A DNA stretch of 27,634 nucleotides from Prevotellaceae bacterium UBA4359 (lineage in GTDB: Bacteria; Bacteroidota; Bacteroidia; Bacteroidales; Bacteroidaceae). The stretch's first letter is position 1. Every line of letters begins with the position of its first letter. The DNA lies in assembly GCA_002393555.1 (NCBI GenBank), contig DGSP01000050.1, positions 1-27,634 of the forward strand, given 5' to 3'. Shown one piece after another: positions 9,312 to 14,748 of this stretch. Below the pieces are notes generated by a model. It was given only the letters and a program-made list of their open reading frames with translations. It did not search any database and was not told the origin of the DNA. The position numbers and the translations under genes were made by a program.

Positions 9312-10288
9312 AAGATTACTTCAAAAAAGACTACGAAAAAGGGCTGTGGAGCATGGAGAGCATCACGCTGATTTACATGCTCTTCACCACTCTCCTCATC
9401 GCCTACTACTGGCAGGGACTGGCCGACCCGACGGGCATGCTCGTCACCCGATTCGTCATGCTCGGAGCAATGGCTGCCGCCTATGGGCTTTATCGCCTCT
9501 ATCCCTGCCGTGCCCTGCGCATCGTGCGCGTCTTCCCTCCCCTCTTGGGCCTCATCTTCTGGTATCCCGAGACCTACGACTTCTGCTCCCAACTGCCCTA
9601 TCTCGACCACGTATTTGCACAGATAGACCAGACCCTCTTCGGCTGCCAGCCAGCACTGGTGTTCAACCAGATAGTGACCAGCACCTTCTGGAGCGAAGCC
9701 TTCAACATGGGCTACTATGCCTACTACTACATGATGGGTGCCACCCTCATCTTCTACTTGCTCTGCCGCTATCGGGAGGCCGACCGTGCAGGGTTCATCT
9801 TCCTCGCCTCCTTCTTCCTTTTCTACGTGATTTACGAGTTTCTGCCTGTGGCAGGGCCTCAATACTACTTCAAGGCCGTGGGCACCGAAGCCGCCGAGAC
9901 AGGCGTGTTTCCTGCCGTGGGCTACTACTTCCAGACGCACACGGAGATGCTGATGCCTGAAATCAAAGGCATCTTCAGCCAACTCGTCCTGGGCGCACAG
10001 GAGGTGGGCGAACGTCCCACCGCCGCCTTCCCCAGCAGTCATGTGGGCATGAGCACGGTGACGATGCTCTTGGCTTGGCAGACGAAGAACAAGTGGCTCT
10101 TCTGGCTCATGATGCCGCTCTACCTGCTGCTCTGCTGCGCCACCGTCTATATCCAGGCCCACTACCTCATCGACTCCATCTGCGGCTTCTTCACCGCCCT
10201 GCTCTTCTTCAGTCTAACAAGCCTGATGTATGACCGCATCCACACTCGCCGCATAGCAAATCGTAAATCGCCAAATGGTAAATCATAA
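9308..10288 (+). CDS. PAP2 superfamily membrane phosphatase/phosphotransferase
   Basis: A 326-residue integral membrane protein with about six hydrophobic segments. PAP2 hallmarks are present: the PSSH block in TAAFPSSHVGMS (about residues 237-248) and the C-terminal HxxxD in YIQAHYLIDSICG (about 279-291), with GPQYYF earlier as a possible remnant of the first block. Such enzymes dephosphorylate lipid phosphates or transfer phospho-head-groups, as in undecaprenyl pyrophosphate recycling or inositol-phosphoceramide-type synthesis. The ATG at 9308 overlaps the epimerase stop (ATGA). The last residues (RRIANRKSPNGKS) are encoded by an AT-rich heptamer array that continues past the stop, so the native C-terminus may have been extended by repeat DNA. 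Confidence 0.88.
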   Translation: MKDYFKKDYEKGLWSMESITLIYMLFTTLLIAYYWQGLADPTGMLVTRFVMLGAMAAAYGLYRLYPCRALRIVRVFPPLLGLIFWYPETYDFCSQLPYLDHVFAQIDQTLFGCQPALVFNQIVTSTFWSEAFNMGYYAYYYMMGATLIFYLLCRYREADRAGFIFLASFFLFYVIYEFLPVAGPQYYFKAVGTEAAETGVFPAVGYYFQTHTEMLMPEIKGIFSQLVLGAQEVGERPTAAFPSSHVGMSTVTMLLAWQTKNKWLFWLMMPLYLLLCCATVYIQAHYLIDSICGFFTALLFFSLTSLMYDRIHTRRIANRKSPNGKS

Positions 10289-10306
10289 ATTGTAAATTGT
10301 AAATAA
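10263..10306 (+). repeat. AT-rich heptamer array (GTAAATN)
   Basis: Units GTAAATC, ATAAATT, GTAAATT and GTAAATA follow each other with near 7-base spacing (one extra base near 10277). The array covers the end of the PAP2 gene and the short gap before the radical SAM gene. It belongs to the same class of 7-base arrays seen at 1803, 12008, 16207, 23744 and 24448. Confidence 0.6.
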
Positions 10307-10307
10307 G

Positions 10308-11081
10308 ATGACAGTTATCTATCCAAGTCCCATCTTCGGCCCCGTGCGTAGTCGCCGGCTCGGCACTTCGCTGGGCATCAACCTCTTGCCAGCCGATGGC
10401 AAGTGCTGCTCCTTCGACTGCATCTACTGCGAGTGCGGCTTCAACAGCGACTTTGTCCCCCACGAGCGGATGCCTCAGAAAGACGAGGTGATTCGCGCCC
10501 TCCAGCACCAACTGCGCAAGATGAAGGAGGAAGGCCCCACACCCGACGTGCTGACTTTTGCCGGCAATGGTGAACCGACCCTCCACCCCGATTTTCCCGA
10601 CATCATCGACGCCACCATCACGCTGCGCGACAAATACTTCCCCAAGGCAAAGGTGAGTGTGCTGACCAATGCCACCCAAATCCACCGCCAGGAGGTGTTC
10701 GATGCCCTCTGCCGAGTGGACAACAACATCTGCAAACTCGACACCATCTCGCCCGACTACATCAACCTCATCGACCGCCCCAACGGCTCCTACGACGTGG
10801 AGAAAACCATTGCCCGACTGAAAGAGTTTGGACAGCGGTGCATCATCCAGACGATGTTCCTCGGCGGCGAACACATGGGCAAGTCGGCCGACAACACGGG
10901 CGAGGCATTTGTGCAGCCCTGGCTGAAAGCCGTGGCCGAAATACAGCCGCGCGAGGTGATGATTTACACCATCGCCCGCGAAACCCCTGCCCACGGCCTG
11001 AAGAAAGCACCCCGCGAAGTGCTCGATGCCATCGGCGAACAAGTGCGCCAACTCGGCATCGAGTGTCAGGTGGCCTACTGA
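10308..11081 (+). CDS. Radical SAM enzyme of the COG0731 (TYW1-like) type
   Basis: A 257-residue radical S-adenosylmethionine protein. The [4Fe-4S] cluster motif CSFDCIYC (CxxxCxxC, about residues 34-41) is intact. It is preceded by the family's characteristic start, YPSPIFGPVRSRRLG with SLGINLLP. TFAGNGEPTLHPDFP (about 84-98) is the glycine-rich SAM-contact block. This pattern matches the COG0731 group, which includes the wyosine-base enzyme TYW1. Bacteria lack wyosine, so the bacterial members have another, mostly undefined job. The gene follows PAP2 by about 19 bases and may ride on the same transcript, although an AT heptamer array sits between them. A 23-bp periodic array begins 28 bases after its stop. 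Confidence 0.9.
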   Translation: MTVIYPSPIFGPVRSRRLGTSLGINLLPADGKCCSFDCIYCECGFNSDFVPHERMPQKDEVIRALQHQLRKMKEEGPTPDVLTFAGNGEPTLHPDFPDIIDATITLRDKYFPKAKVSVLTNATQIHRQEVFDALCRVDNNICKLDTISPDYINLIDRPNGSYDVEKTIARLKEFGQRCIIQTMFLGGEHMGKSADNTGEAFVQPWLKAVAEIQPREVMIYTIARETPAHGLKKAPREVLDAIGEQVRQLGIECQVAY

Positions 11082-11109
11082 CCGCATGCCGCCAACTCCC
11101 GACCGAAAA

Positions 11110-11240
11110 TGTAACAGTGAAAACGCGCCAAGCGTTACATTTGTAACAGCGTCAGTGTTACACTTGTAACAGTGGCGGTGTTACAAGTGTTACAGTGGGA
11201 GTGTTACAAACGTAACACCAACGCCGCCGAGAGTGTTACA
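11110..11240. repeat. 23-bp periodic array of TGTTACA/TGTAACA half-sites
   Basis: Ten copies of a 7-base half-site (TGTTACA or its complement TGTAACA, one base variable) start at 11110, 11133, 11142, 11156, 11165, 11179, 11188, 11202, 11211 and 11234. They fall on an exact 23-base grid (11110, 11133, 11156, 11179, 11202, 11225), with a second half-site 9 bases after the first. At 11156-11171 the pair forms a perfect 16-bp dyad, TGTTACA-CT-TGTAACA. Neighbouring units vary which half-sites are inverted or direct. The array lies 67 bases before the sirtuin start. It could be a multi-operator site, a string of small RNA hairpins, or a dispersed repeat. Confidence 0.9.
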
Positions 11241-11306
11241 AACTCAGCAAGGACTGAAAATCAACGAAACCCCATTGACAACCAACCTGTTATAACCAAG
11301 AAAGCA

Positions 11307-12011
11307 ATGAAAAAATTAGTGTTCCTCACCGGTGCAGGCATGTCGGCCGAGAGCGGCATCAGCACCTTCCGCGACAGCGGCGGCCTCTGGGAGCAGTATC
11401 CCGTGGAGGCAGTGGCCAGCATTCAGGGCTATGAGCGCGACCCCGAACTGGTGCAGAAGTTCTACAACGAGCGTCGGCAGCAACTGAGCAGCGTGGCACC
11501 CAATGAGGGCCACCGGCTGGTGGCAAGCATGGAGGAGAAGTTCGACGTGACGGTCGTCACGCAGAATGTAGATGACCTGCACGAACGCGCCGGCTCTCAC
11601 CACATCATCCACCTGCACGGCGAACTGATGAAGGCCACATCGACACGCAACCCCAACGACCCCGACTGCATCGTCACCCTGCCCGAAGACAACCCCATCA
11701 TCCGCATGGGCGACAAAGCGAAGGACGGCAGCCAACTGAGGCCCTACATCGTGTGGTTTGGCGAGAGCGTGCCCATGATAGAACCCGCCATCCAGGAGGT
11801 GAGCAAGGCTGACATCCTCGTAGTCATCGGCACCTCGCTCAACGTCTATCCCGCTGCAGGACTGCTCAACTTCACCCACCCCGGCTGCAAAATCTACCTC
11901 ATCGACCCCAAAGATGTGCCCTACGACCCATCCCTCGGCATCCACCACATCATGAAGGGAGCCAGCGAGGGCATGAAGGAACTGTGCAGATTGCTGGAAA
12001 ACGAGAAGTGA
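11307..12011 (+). CDS. cobB: SIR2 family NAD-dependent protein deacylase (class III sirtuin)
   Basis: This 234-residue enzyme removes acyl groups from protein lysines, consuming NAD+ and producing nicotinamide and O-acyl-ADP-ribose. Visible signatures: GAGMSAESGISTFRD (NAD-binding, residues 9-23), TQNVDDLHERAG with the general-acid/base region (about 88-99), HLHGEL (about 105-110, catalytic His), and VIGTSLNVYPAAGL near the C-terminal half. The FYNERR segment carries the Tyr-x-x-Arg pair that in CobB/SIRT5 favours succinyl or malonyl lysine. The region that normally holds the four zinc cysteines has only one cysteine, as in other Bacteroidota sirtuins I recall. The ATG at 11307 is chosen because the open frame upstream is made of the 23-bp repeat array. 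Confidence 0.93.
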   Translation: MKKLVFLTGAGMSAESGISTFRDSGGLWEQYPVEAVASIQGYERDPELVQKFYNERRQQLSSVAPNEGHRLVASMEEKFDVTVVTQNVDDLHERAGSHHIIHLHGELMKATSTRNPNDPDCIVTLPEDNPIIRMGDKAKDGSQLRPYIVWFGESVPMIEPAIQEVSKADILVVIGTSLNVYPAAGLLNFTHPGCKIYLIDPKDVPYDPSLGIHHIMKGASEGMKELCRLLENEK

Positions 12012-12034
12012 AGAGTGAAAAAATGCAGACAATG

Positions 12035-12066
12035 TTTGTATATATATGAAAAAAGTTGTACCTTTG
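12035..12066 (+). promoter_or_regulatory. Complete Bacteroidota promoter (-33 TTTG, -7 TACCTTTG)
   Basis: TTTG at 12035-12038 and TACCTTTG at 12059-12066 are separated by 20 bases, the canonical arrangement. Transcription would start near 12073, about 13 bases before the ATG of the small basic protein. It overlaps nothing and begins just after the sirtuin stop and two GTGAARA heptamers (12008-12021). Confidence 0.8.
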
Positions 12067-12085
12067 TACCTGTTATAACATTTTA

Positions 12086-12244
12086 ATGCGCATAACCATA
12101 GTATCAGTAGCAATCAAGAACCGCACGCGCGACGAGATTATCGCCGCCTTCCGCGAGTCCATCCGCAAGAAGCAGGAGTGGATAAAGCAGTCGGACGAGG
12201 AGTTCAAGAGAATCCGCGAAGAACGCAGACAATTGGCTCTATGA
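12086..12244 (+). CDS. Small basic helical protein, paralogue of the protein at 14209
   Basis: A 52-residue protein rich in Lys, Arg and Glu and predicted to be a single long helix after a short N-terminal strand. The segment starting KNRTRDEIIAAF aligns without gaps to KKRTREEVMAWL of the protein at 14209 (15 of 39 residues identical by hand count, with shared KQ, W and KQ positions). I do not know a named family. In Bacteroidota I recall short ORFs of this style placed directly before DUF6169-like genes. The ATG at 12086 sits just after a complete promoter. The TGA stop overlaps the next start as ATGA, indicating translational coupling to the partner at 12241. An antitoxin-like or RNA/DNA-binding role is only a guess from size and charge. 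Confidence 0.7.
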   Translation: MRITIVSVAIKNRTRDEIIAAFRESIRKKQEWIKQSDEEFKRIREERRQLAL

Positions 12245-12459
12245 ATCCCCTCGACCTTGCATACATCAACCGCCTCGCCCCCTATAAGGTTTGGACGGAG
12301 AATGGCCGCGATGCCTTCGTCATGCAGACTGCCGAGGTCCAGGAGGACAAGACGCGCAATTTCGCTGCCCTCATCGTGCAGAAGTCCAATCCACGGCTGA
12401 ACGAAATCCTTGCCGAGTTCGACGAAACCATCAGCATACTGACCGACAAACCACAATAA
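12241..12459 (+). CDS. Small hypothetical protein, partner of the preceding ORF
   Basis: A 72-residue acidic-to-neutral protein beginning MNPLDLAYIN. The ATG overlaps the preceding stop (ATGA), which decides the start over a GTG at 12178. Its first ~30 residues resemble the start of the ORF at 14375 (MN-x-L-x-L, then [IV]N, then Y-x-V and G...F-x-T), and both end in KPQ when the TGA in the second is read through. The family is not recognised. The two-gene unit (basic short protein plus this partner) occurs twice in the window, each time upstream of a secreted chimera. Confidence 0.65.
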   Translation: MNPLDLAYINRLAPYKVWTENGRDAFVMQTAEVQEDKTRNFAALIVQKSNPRLNEILAEFDETISILTDKPQ

Positions 12460-12533
12460 TCCCCACCCCCATGCCCCATCACCCCCTGACATACACCCGC
12501 ACCGCCGCGTTCTGCCCGACACCCGTGGGCCGG

Positions 12534-12572
12534 ACCACTGAGGCCGCGGGCATCAGTGGTGGTGCAATTTTT
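12534..12572 (+). terminator. Possible terminator of the small gene pair
   Basis: ACCACTGA at 12534-12541 pairs with TCAGTGGT at 12553-12560 around an 11-base GC-rich loop, and TTTTT follows at 12568-12572. The seven-base gap between stem and T-run is longer than in a classical intrinsic terminator. Confidence 0.4.
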
Positions 12573-12654
12573 ACCCCCCCCATTTTTTAGACTTCATCGT
12601 CAATCTATGCTGCTGCGATGCCGCCATCAGGCTGCATCGGCGACGCATCTGCTG

Positions 12655-12674
12655 CGGAGAGCCGTGACTCTCCG
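12655..12674 (+). other. Small GC hairpin in the leader
   Basis: CGGAGAG at 12655-12661 pairs perfectly with CTCTCCG at 12668-12674 around a 6-base loop (CCGTGA). Direct CTGCTGC copies lie on both sides. It lies about 100 bases before the ATG of the secreted protein, so it would be in that gene's 5' leader. Confidence 0.5.
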
Positions 12675-12771
12675 TGGCCGCTGCTGCGTGTGCATACATA
12701 GTGCGACAGACACCAAGGAAACAAACATTTACAATTAACAATAAGTTTAACCATTAAAAAACAGAACGTTT

Positions 12772-13818
12772 ATGAAAGCAAAACTATTATCTATTCTCGC
12801 CCTGCTGCTGGTGGCAGTATCGGGCGCATGGGCGACGGAGACAACTGTCACATGGAGTAAGACCGGTGGAAAATTCTATAATGGAATGACCACACTCGAT
12901 GGGGTTACTATAAGTGGCAGTTCTATTCATCGCAACGATTTTGAAGATTGGCAAATTGATAGTGGTACATTTACGACGGATCTTGGAAACTTTACCAAAA
13001 TTGAACTGACAGGAGGGTACACAGAGGGTTTTAGTGGTAGTGGCTGGAGCGGAAGGACATGGACTGGAAATGCATCAAGTGTGTCTTTCGAAGGATTTTT
13101 GGCAGATTTTGGGAACGACTCATTTACAATAACCTTTACCATTGGTCCTGCCCCCACCAAGTACAACGTGACCCTGGCCGAAGGCACCGAAGATGCCGAC
13201 AACTGGACCATCAGCCCCAACCCCGCCGAGGAAGGACAGGCCATCACCATCACCTACAGCGGCACGAAGAAGGTGAAGAGCGTCAAGGCCGTGAAGAAGG
13301 CGGCGGCACCTGCTGGCCCGACCGCTTACACCCTCGCCGAATCTACGGTGGGCATGATTGTAGGCACCGACGGCAAGGCATACGCCGCAGCCGACAAGGA
13401 CAACCTGCCCTCGGGCGTGACCGCCGTGGCCATGGTGGCCTACAAGAGCGCGACCGCTGGCAGCAGTCTGGCCATCGCCCTGGCCGACGAAGGCTCTATG
13501 AATTGGGCTACGGCTAAATCGACATGCGAAGGCAAAACTGCCATCGGCGACTATTCATGGAAGCTGCCCAACAAGACCGAGTGGAAGCAGATGCTTAGCA
13601 CCAACGGTGGCAACGAAGGAAGCTACACCGGCCTGAACACTGCATTAGCCACCGCTGGAGGCGACAGCAGTAAATTGCAGGAGAAAAAATACTACTGGTC
13701 GTCGTCGGTGTTCTCTGGTGACAACCCCGACGAGGTATTCTTCATAAATGGCGGTGTCGAATGGAGCTGGAACAGTCCGGGCACCAGCGACCTTGTTCGC
13801 GCCTGCCTCGCTTTTTAA
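12772..13818 (+). CDS. Secreted protein with DUF1566/C-type-lectin-like C-terminal domain
   Basis: A 348-residue exported protein. The signal peptide runs to about residue 22 (VSGAWA). A first domain (about 23-123) is rich in Ser, Thr, Gly and aromatic residues and predicted beta; its codons are AT-rich. After PAPTKYNV (about 125) base composition switches to GC-rich, and a module follows with LAEGTEDADNWTISP and TYSGTKKVKSVKAVKK. The C-terminal ~155 residues (from about TAYTLAESTVGM) carry WKLPNKTEWKQML, YYWSSSVF and a terminal LVRACLAF. This is the signature of DUF1566/FGE-like C-type lectin folds found in Bacteroidota surface proteins and in diversity-generating-retroelement targets. The ligand is unknown. 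No sorting tail is present. The protein follows the first small gene pair. Confidence 0.75.
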   Translation: MKAKLLSILALLLVAVSGAWATETTVTWSKTGGKFYNGMTTLDGVTISGSSIHRNDFEDWQIDSGTFTTDLGNFTKIELTGGYTEGFSGSGWSGRTWTGNASSVSFEGFLADFGNDSFTITFTIGPAPTKYNVTLAEGTEDADNWTISPNPAEEGQAITITYSGTKKVKSVKAVKKAAAPAGPTAYTLAESTVGMIVGTDGKAYAAADKDNLPSGVTAVAMVAYKSATAGSSLAIALADEGSMNWATAKSTCEGKTAIGDYSWKLPNKTEWKQMLSTNGGNEGSYTGLNTALATAGGDSSKLQEKKYYWSSSVFSGDNPDEVFFINGGVEWSWNSPGTSDLVRACLAF

Positions 13819-13954
13819 CCTATTTATCCATTTATCTACTGTAGCCGCAACGGCGGAGAGAGATGGGATAGGTGGCATAGAAGACGTTCTTTGACATACT
13901 GAGACAAACGGATATTTTGGGAGTTGACAGTTGACTGTTTTCGGAGTTTTTTTC

Positions 13955-14066
13955 TTTCACATGAATGACCACGAATGACCACGAATTTCTCATGAATTAT
14001 CATTTATGAATAATTGGCTACGCCGAACTGAAGGTTCGTGGCTCATTCATGATAATTCGTGTGAAA
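13955..14066. repeat. MITE-like inverted-repeat element, about 112 bp
   Basis: The outer ends TTTCACATGAAT (13955) and ATTCGTGTGAAA (ending 14066) are inverted copies matching at 10 of 12 positions. Inside are a tandem direct repeat of GAATGACCAC and repeated ATGAAT/ATTCAT words (CATGAATTATCA against TCATGATAATTC) that allow further pairing. There is no coding potential. It could be a non-autonomous mobile element remnant or a Bacteroidota intergenic palindrome. Confidence 0.5.
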
Positions 14067-14090
14067 AACAAAAAGATTTCACGGAAAAGT

Positions 14091-14121
14091 AGTATCTTTG
14101 AGGCTCAGCCTCGAAGATACT
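14091..14121. repeat. 15-bp imperfect palindrome just upstream of a promoter
   Basis: AGTATCTTTGAGGCT (14091-14105) and AGCCTCGAAGATACT (14107-14121) are inverted copies with one mismatch and a one-base centre. The left arm contains a TATCTTTG word. It ends 26 bases before the -33 element at 14147, so it may be an operator. Alternatively it may be the conserved edge of a dispersed promoter cassette. Confidence 0.7.
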
Positions 14122-14146
14122 CACGCTCGAAAAAACTCAAATAAAA

Positions 14147-14178
14147 TTTGGTTTTCTGCTCGCTTAACCGTATCTTTG
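14147..14178 (+). promoter_or_regulatory. Complete Bacteroidota promoter (-33 TTTG, -7 TATCTTTG)
   Basis: TTTG at 14147-14150 and TATCTTTG at 14171-14178 are separated by 20 bases, the same spacing as the promoter of the first small gene pair. The predicted start near 14185 leaves a leader of about 24 bases before the ATG at 14209. Confidence 0.8.
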
Positions 14179-14208
14179 CACCATCAAAACTATTGAAGCG
14201 ATAGGATT

Positions 14209-14373
14209 ATGGAAGCAAAGAAGAAAAGAACGCGCGAGGAAGTTATGGCTTGGCTGCAACGAGCCAGAGAGCGCAAGCAAGTCTGGGAAAAACAGACCCA
14301 ACTGGAATTGAATGCAATGGCCGAGGAAACTCGTCGAGCCAAAGAGTCACATTACTTCGATTTTGCAGGATAA
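14209..14373 (+). CDS. Small basic helical protein, paralogue of the protein at 12086
   Basis: A 54-residue protein starting MEAKKKRTREEVMAWL, highly charged and predicted to be one helix. Ungapped alignment to the protein at 12086 gives 15 identities over 39 residues, including RTR, KQ-x-W and KQ. It ends with aromatic residues (HYFDFAG) that the paralogue lacks. It has a strong promoter 30 bases upstream. Its TAA stop is one base before the ATG of the next, broken ORF. The family is unnamed as far as I know. I infer, from charge and linkage only, a regulator or antitoxin-like partner of the following gene. Confidence 0.7.
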   Translation: MEAKKKRTREEVMAWLQRARERKQVWEKQTQLELNAMAEETRRAKESHYFDFAG

Positions 14374-14374
14374 G

Positions 14375-14605
14375 ATGAATGCACTGAATCTGGACATGGT
14401 GAATGCCCATGCCGACTACTCGGTGTTCCTAAGTCCAACAGGCAAGTATGTGTTCAAGACTGACTTCGGTATTCTGTATGCCGTGGATTTTGAATTGGAT
14501 GCAAACCCTTATTACACAGCCTATTGATTCAACCTGACGAATCCAGAGCATACAAAGTCGCCGGGCGACAAGATTCAGATGTTTAACGACAACAAACCGC
14601 AATAG
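14375..14605 (+). pseudogene. DUF6169-like ORF interrupted by an in-frame TGA
   Basis: The frame opens at the ATG at 14375 (MNALNLDMVN...) and stops at TGA 14525-14527 after 50 residues. The same frame then continues without stops for 25 codons (starting FNLTNPEHTKSPGDK) to TAG at 14603-14605. If TGA were TGG the protein would read AYWFNLTN across the join, matching my memory of Bacteroidota DUF6169 proteins, which are about 150 residues long. The ORF therefore looks like a family member that lost its C-terminal half and also gained a nonsense codon by a single G-to-A change. A functional 50-residue product cannot be excluded, because the upstream promoter and partner gene are intact. Confidence 0.55.
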
Positions 14606-14636
14606 CCCTATCCCCTCACATAGTCAGAAAAATATC

Positions 14637-14672
14637 CGCCGAGATTCTCCCCCCGAGAGCCTCGGCGTTTCT
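14637..14672 (+). terminator. Hairpin terminator after the second small gene pair
   Basis: CGCCGAG at 14637-14643 pairs with CTCGGCG at 14661-14667. TCTC/GAGA in the interior extend the stem around a C-rich loop, and TTTCT follows. This separates the small pair from the ubiquitin-domain gene, although some read-through into it is possible because no promoter is evident between them. Confidence 0.65.
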
Positions 14673-14748
14673 GTATCCGTTATGTCTCACGTATCGTCAG
14701 GGGACGAAGAAAAATTGAAAGATTGAAGAATTAACAAAAACAAATAGA

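Larger units (their letters stand above)
12460..12771 (+). other. Long GC-rich leader region before the secreted protein gene
   Basis: No gene is visible. The region holds a hairpin followed by a T-run (12534-12572), several GC-rich self-complementary segments, a clear small hairpin at 12655-12674, and an AT-rich 40-base stretch just before the ATG at 12772. No TAnnTTTG element was found, so the promoter of the downstream gene is not located. A long structured 5' leader is possible. Confidence 0.5.
13819..14208. other. 390-base intergenic region with repeats and a promoter
   Basis: No gene is seen. The first ~135 bases contain only a short hairpin (GCCGC-AAC-GGCGG near 13846) and a T-run near 13947. 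A MITE-like inverted-repeat segment (13955-14066), an imperfect 15-bp palindrome (14091-14121) and a complete promoter (14147-14178) follow, each listed separately. Confidence 0.6.

Noticed and set aside
11110..11240. CRISPR array
   Set aside because: The repeated unit is 7+2+7 bases with a 7-base spacer, far shorter than CRISPR repeats and spacers, and there are no cas genes.
11172..11306. N-terminal extension of the sirtuin (45 codons)
   Set aside because: The extension is translation of the 23-bp repeat array; the NAD-binding motif begins right after the ATG at 11307, as in family members.
12178..12240. GTG-initiated extension of the partner ORF at 12241
   Set aside because: It overlaps the coding region of the preceding small protein in another frame, while the ATGA overlap at 12241 is a normal coupled start.
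13882..13910. rRNA-type leader (TTCTTTGACATACTGAGACAAA)
   Set aside because: It resembles pre-rRNA leader phrases of Bacteroidota, but no rRNA or tRNA sequence follows.
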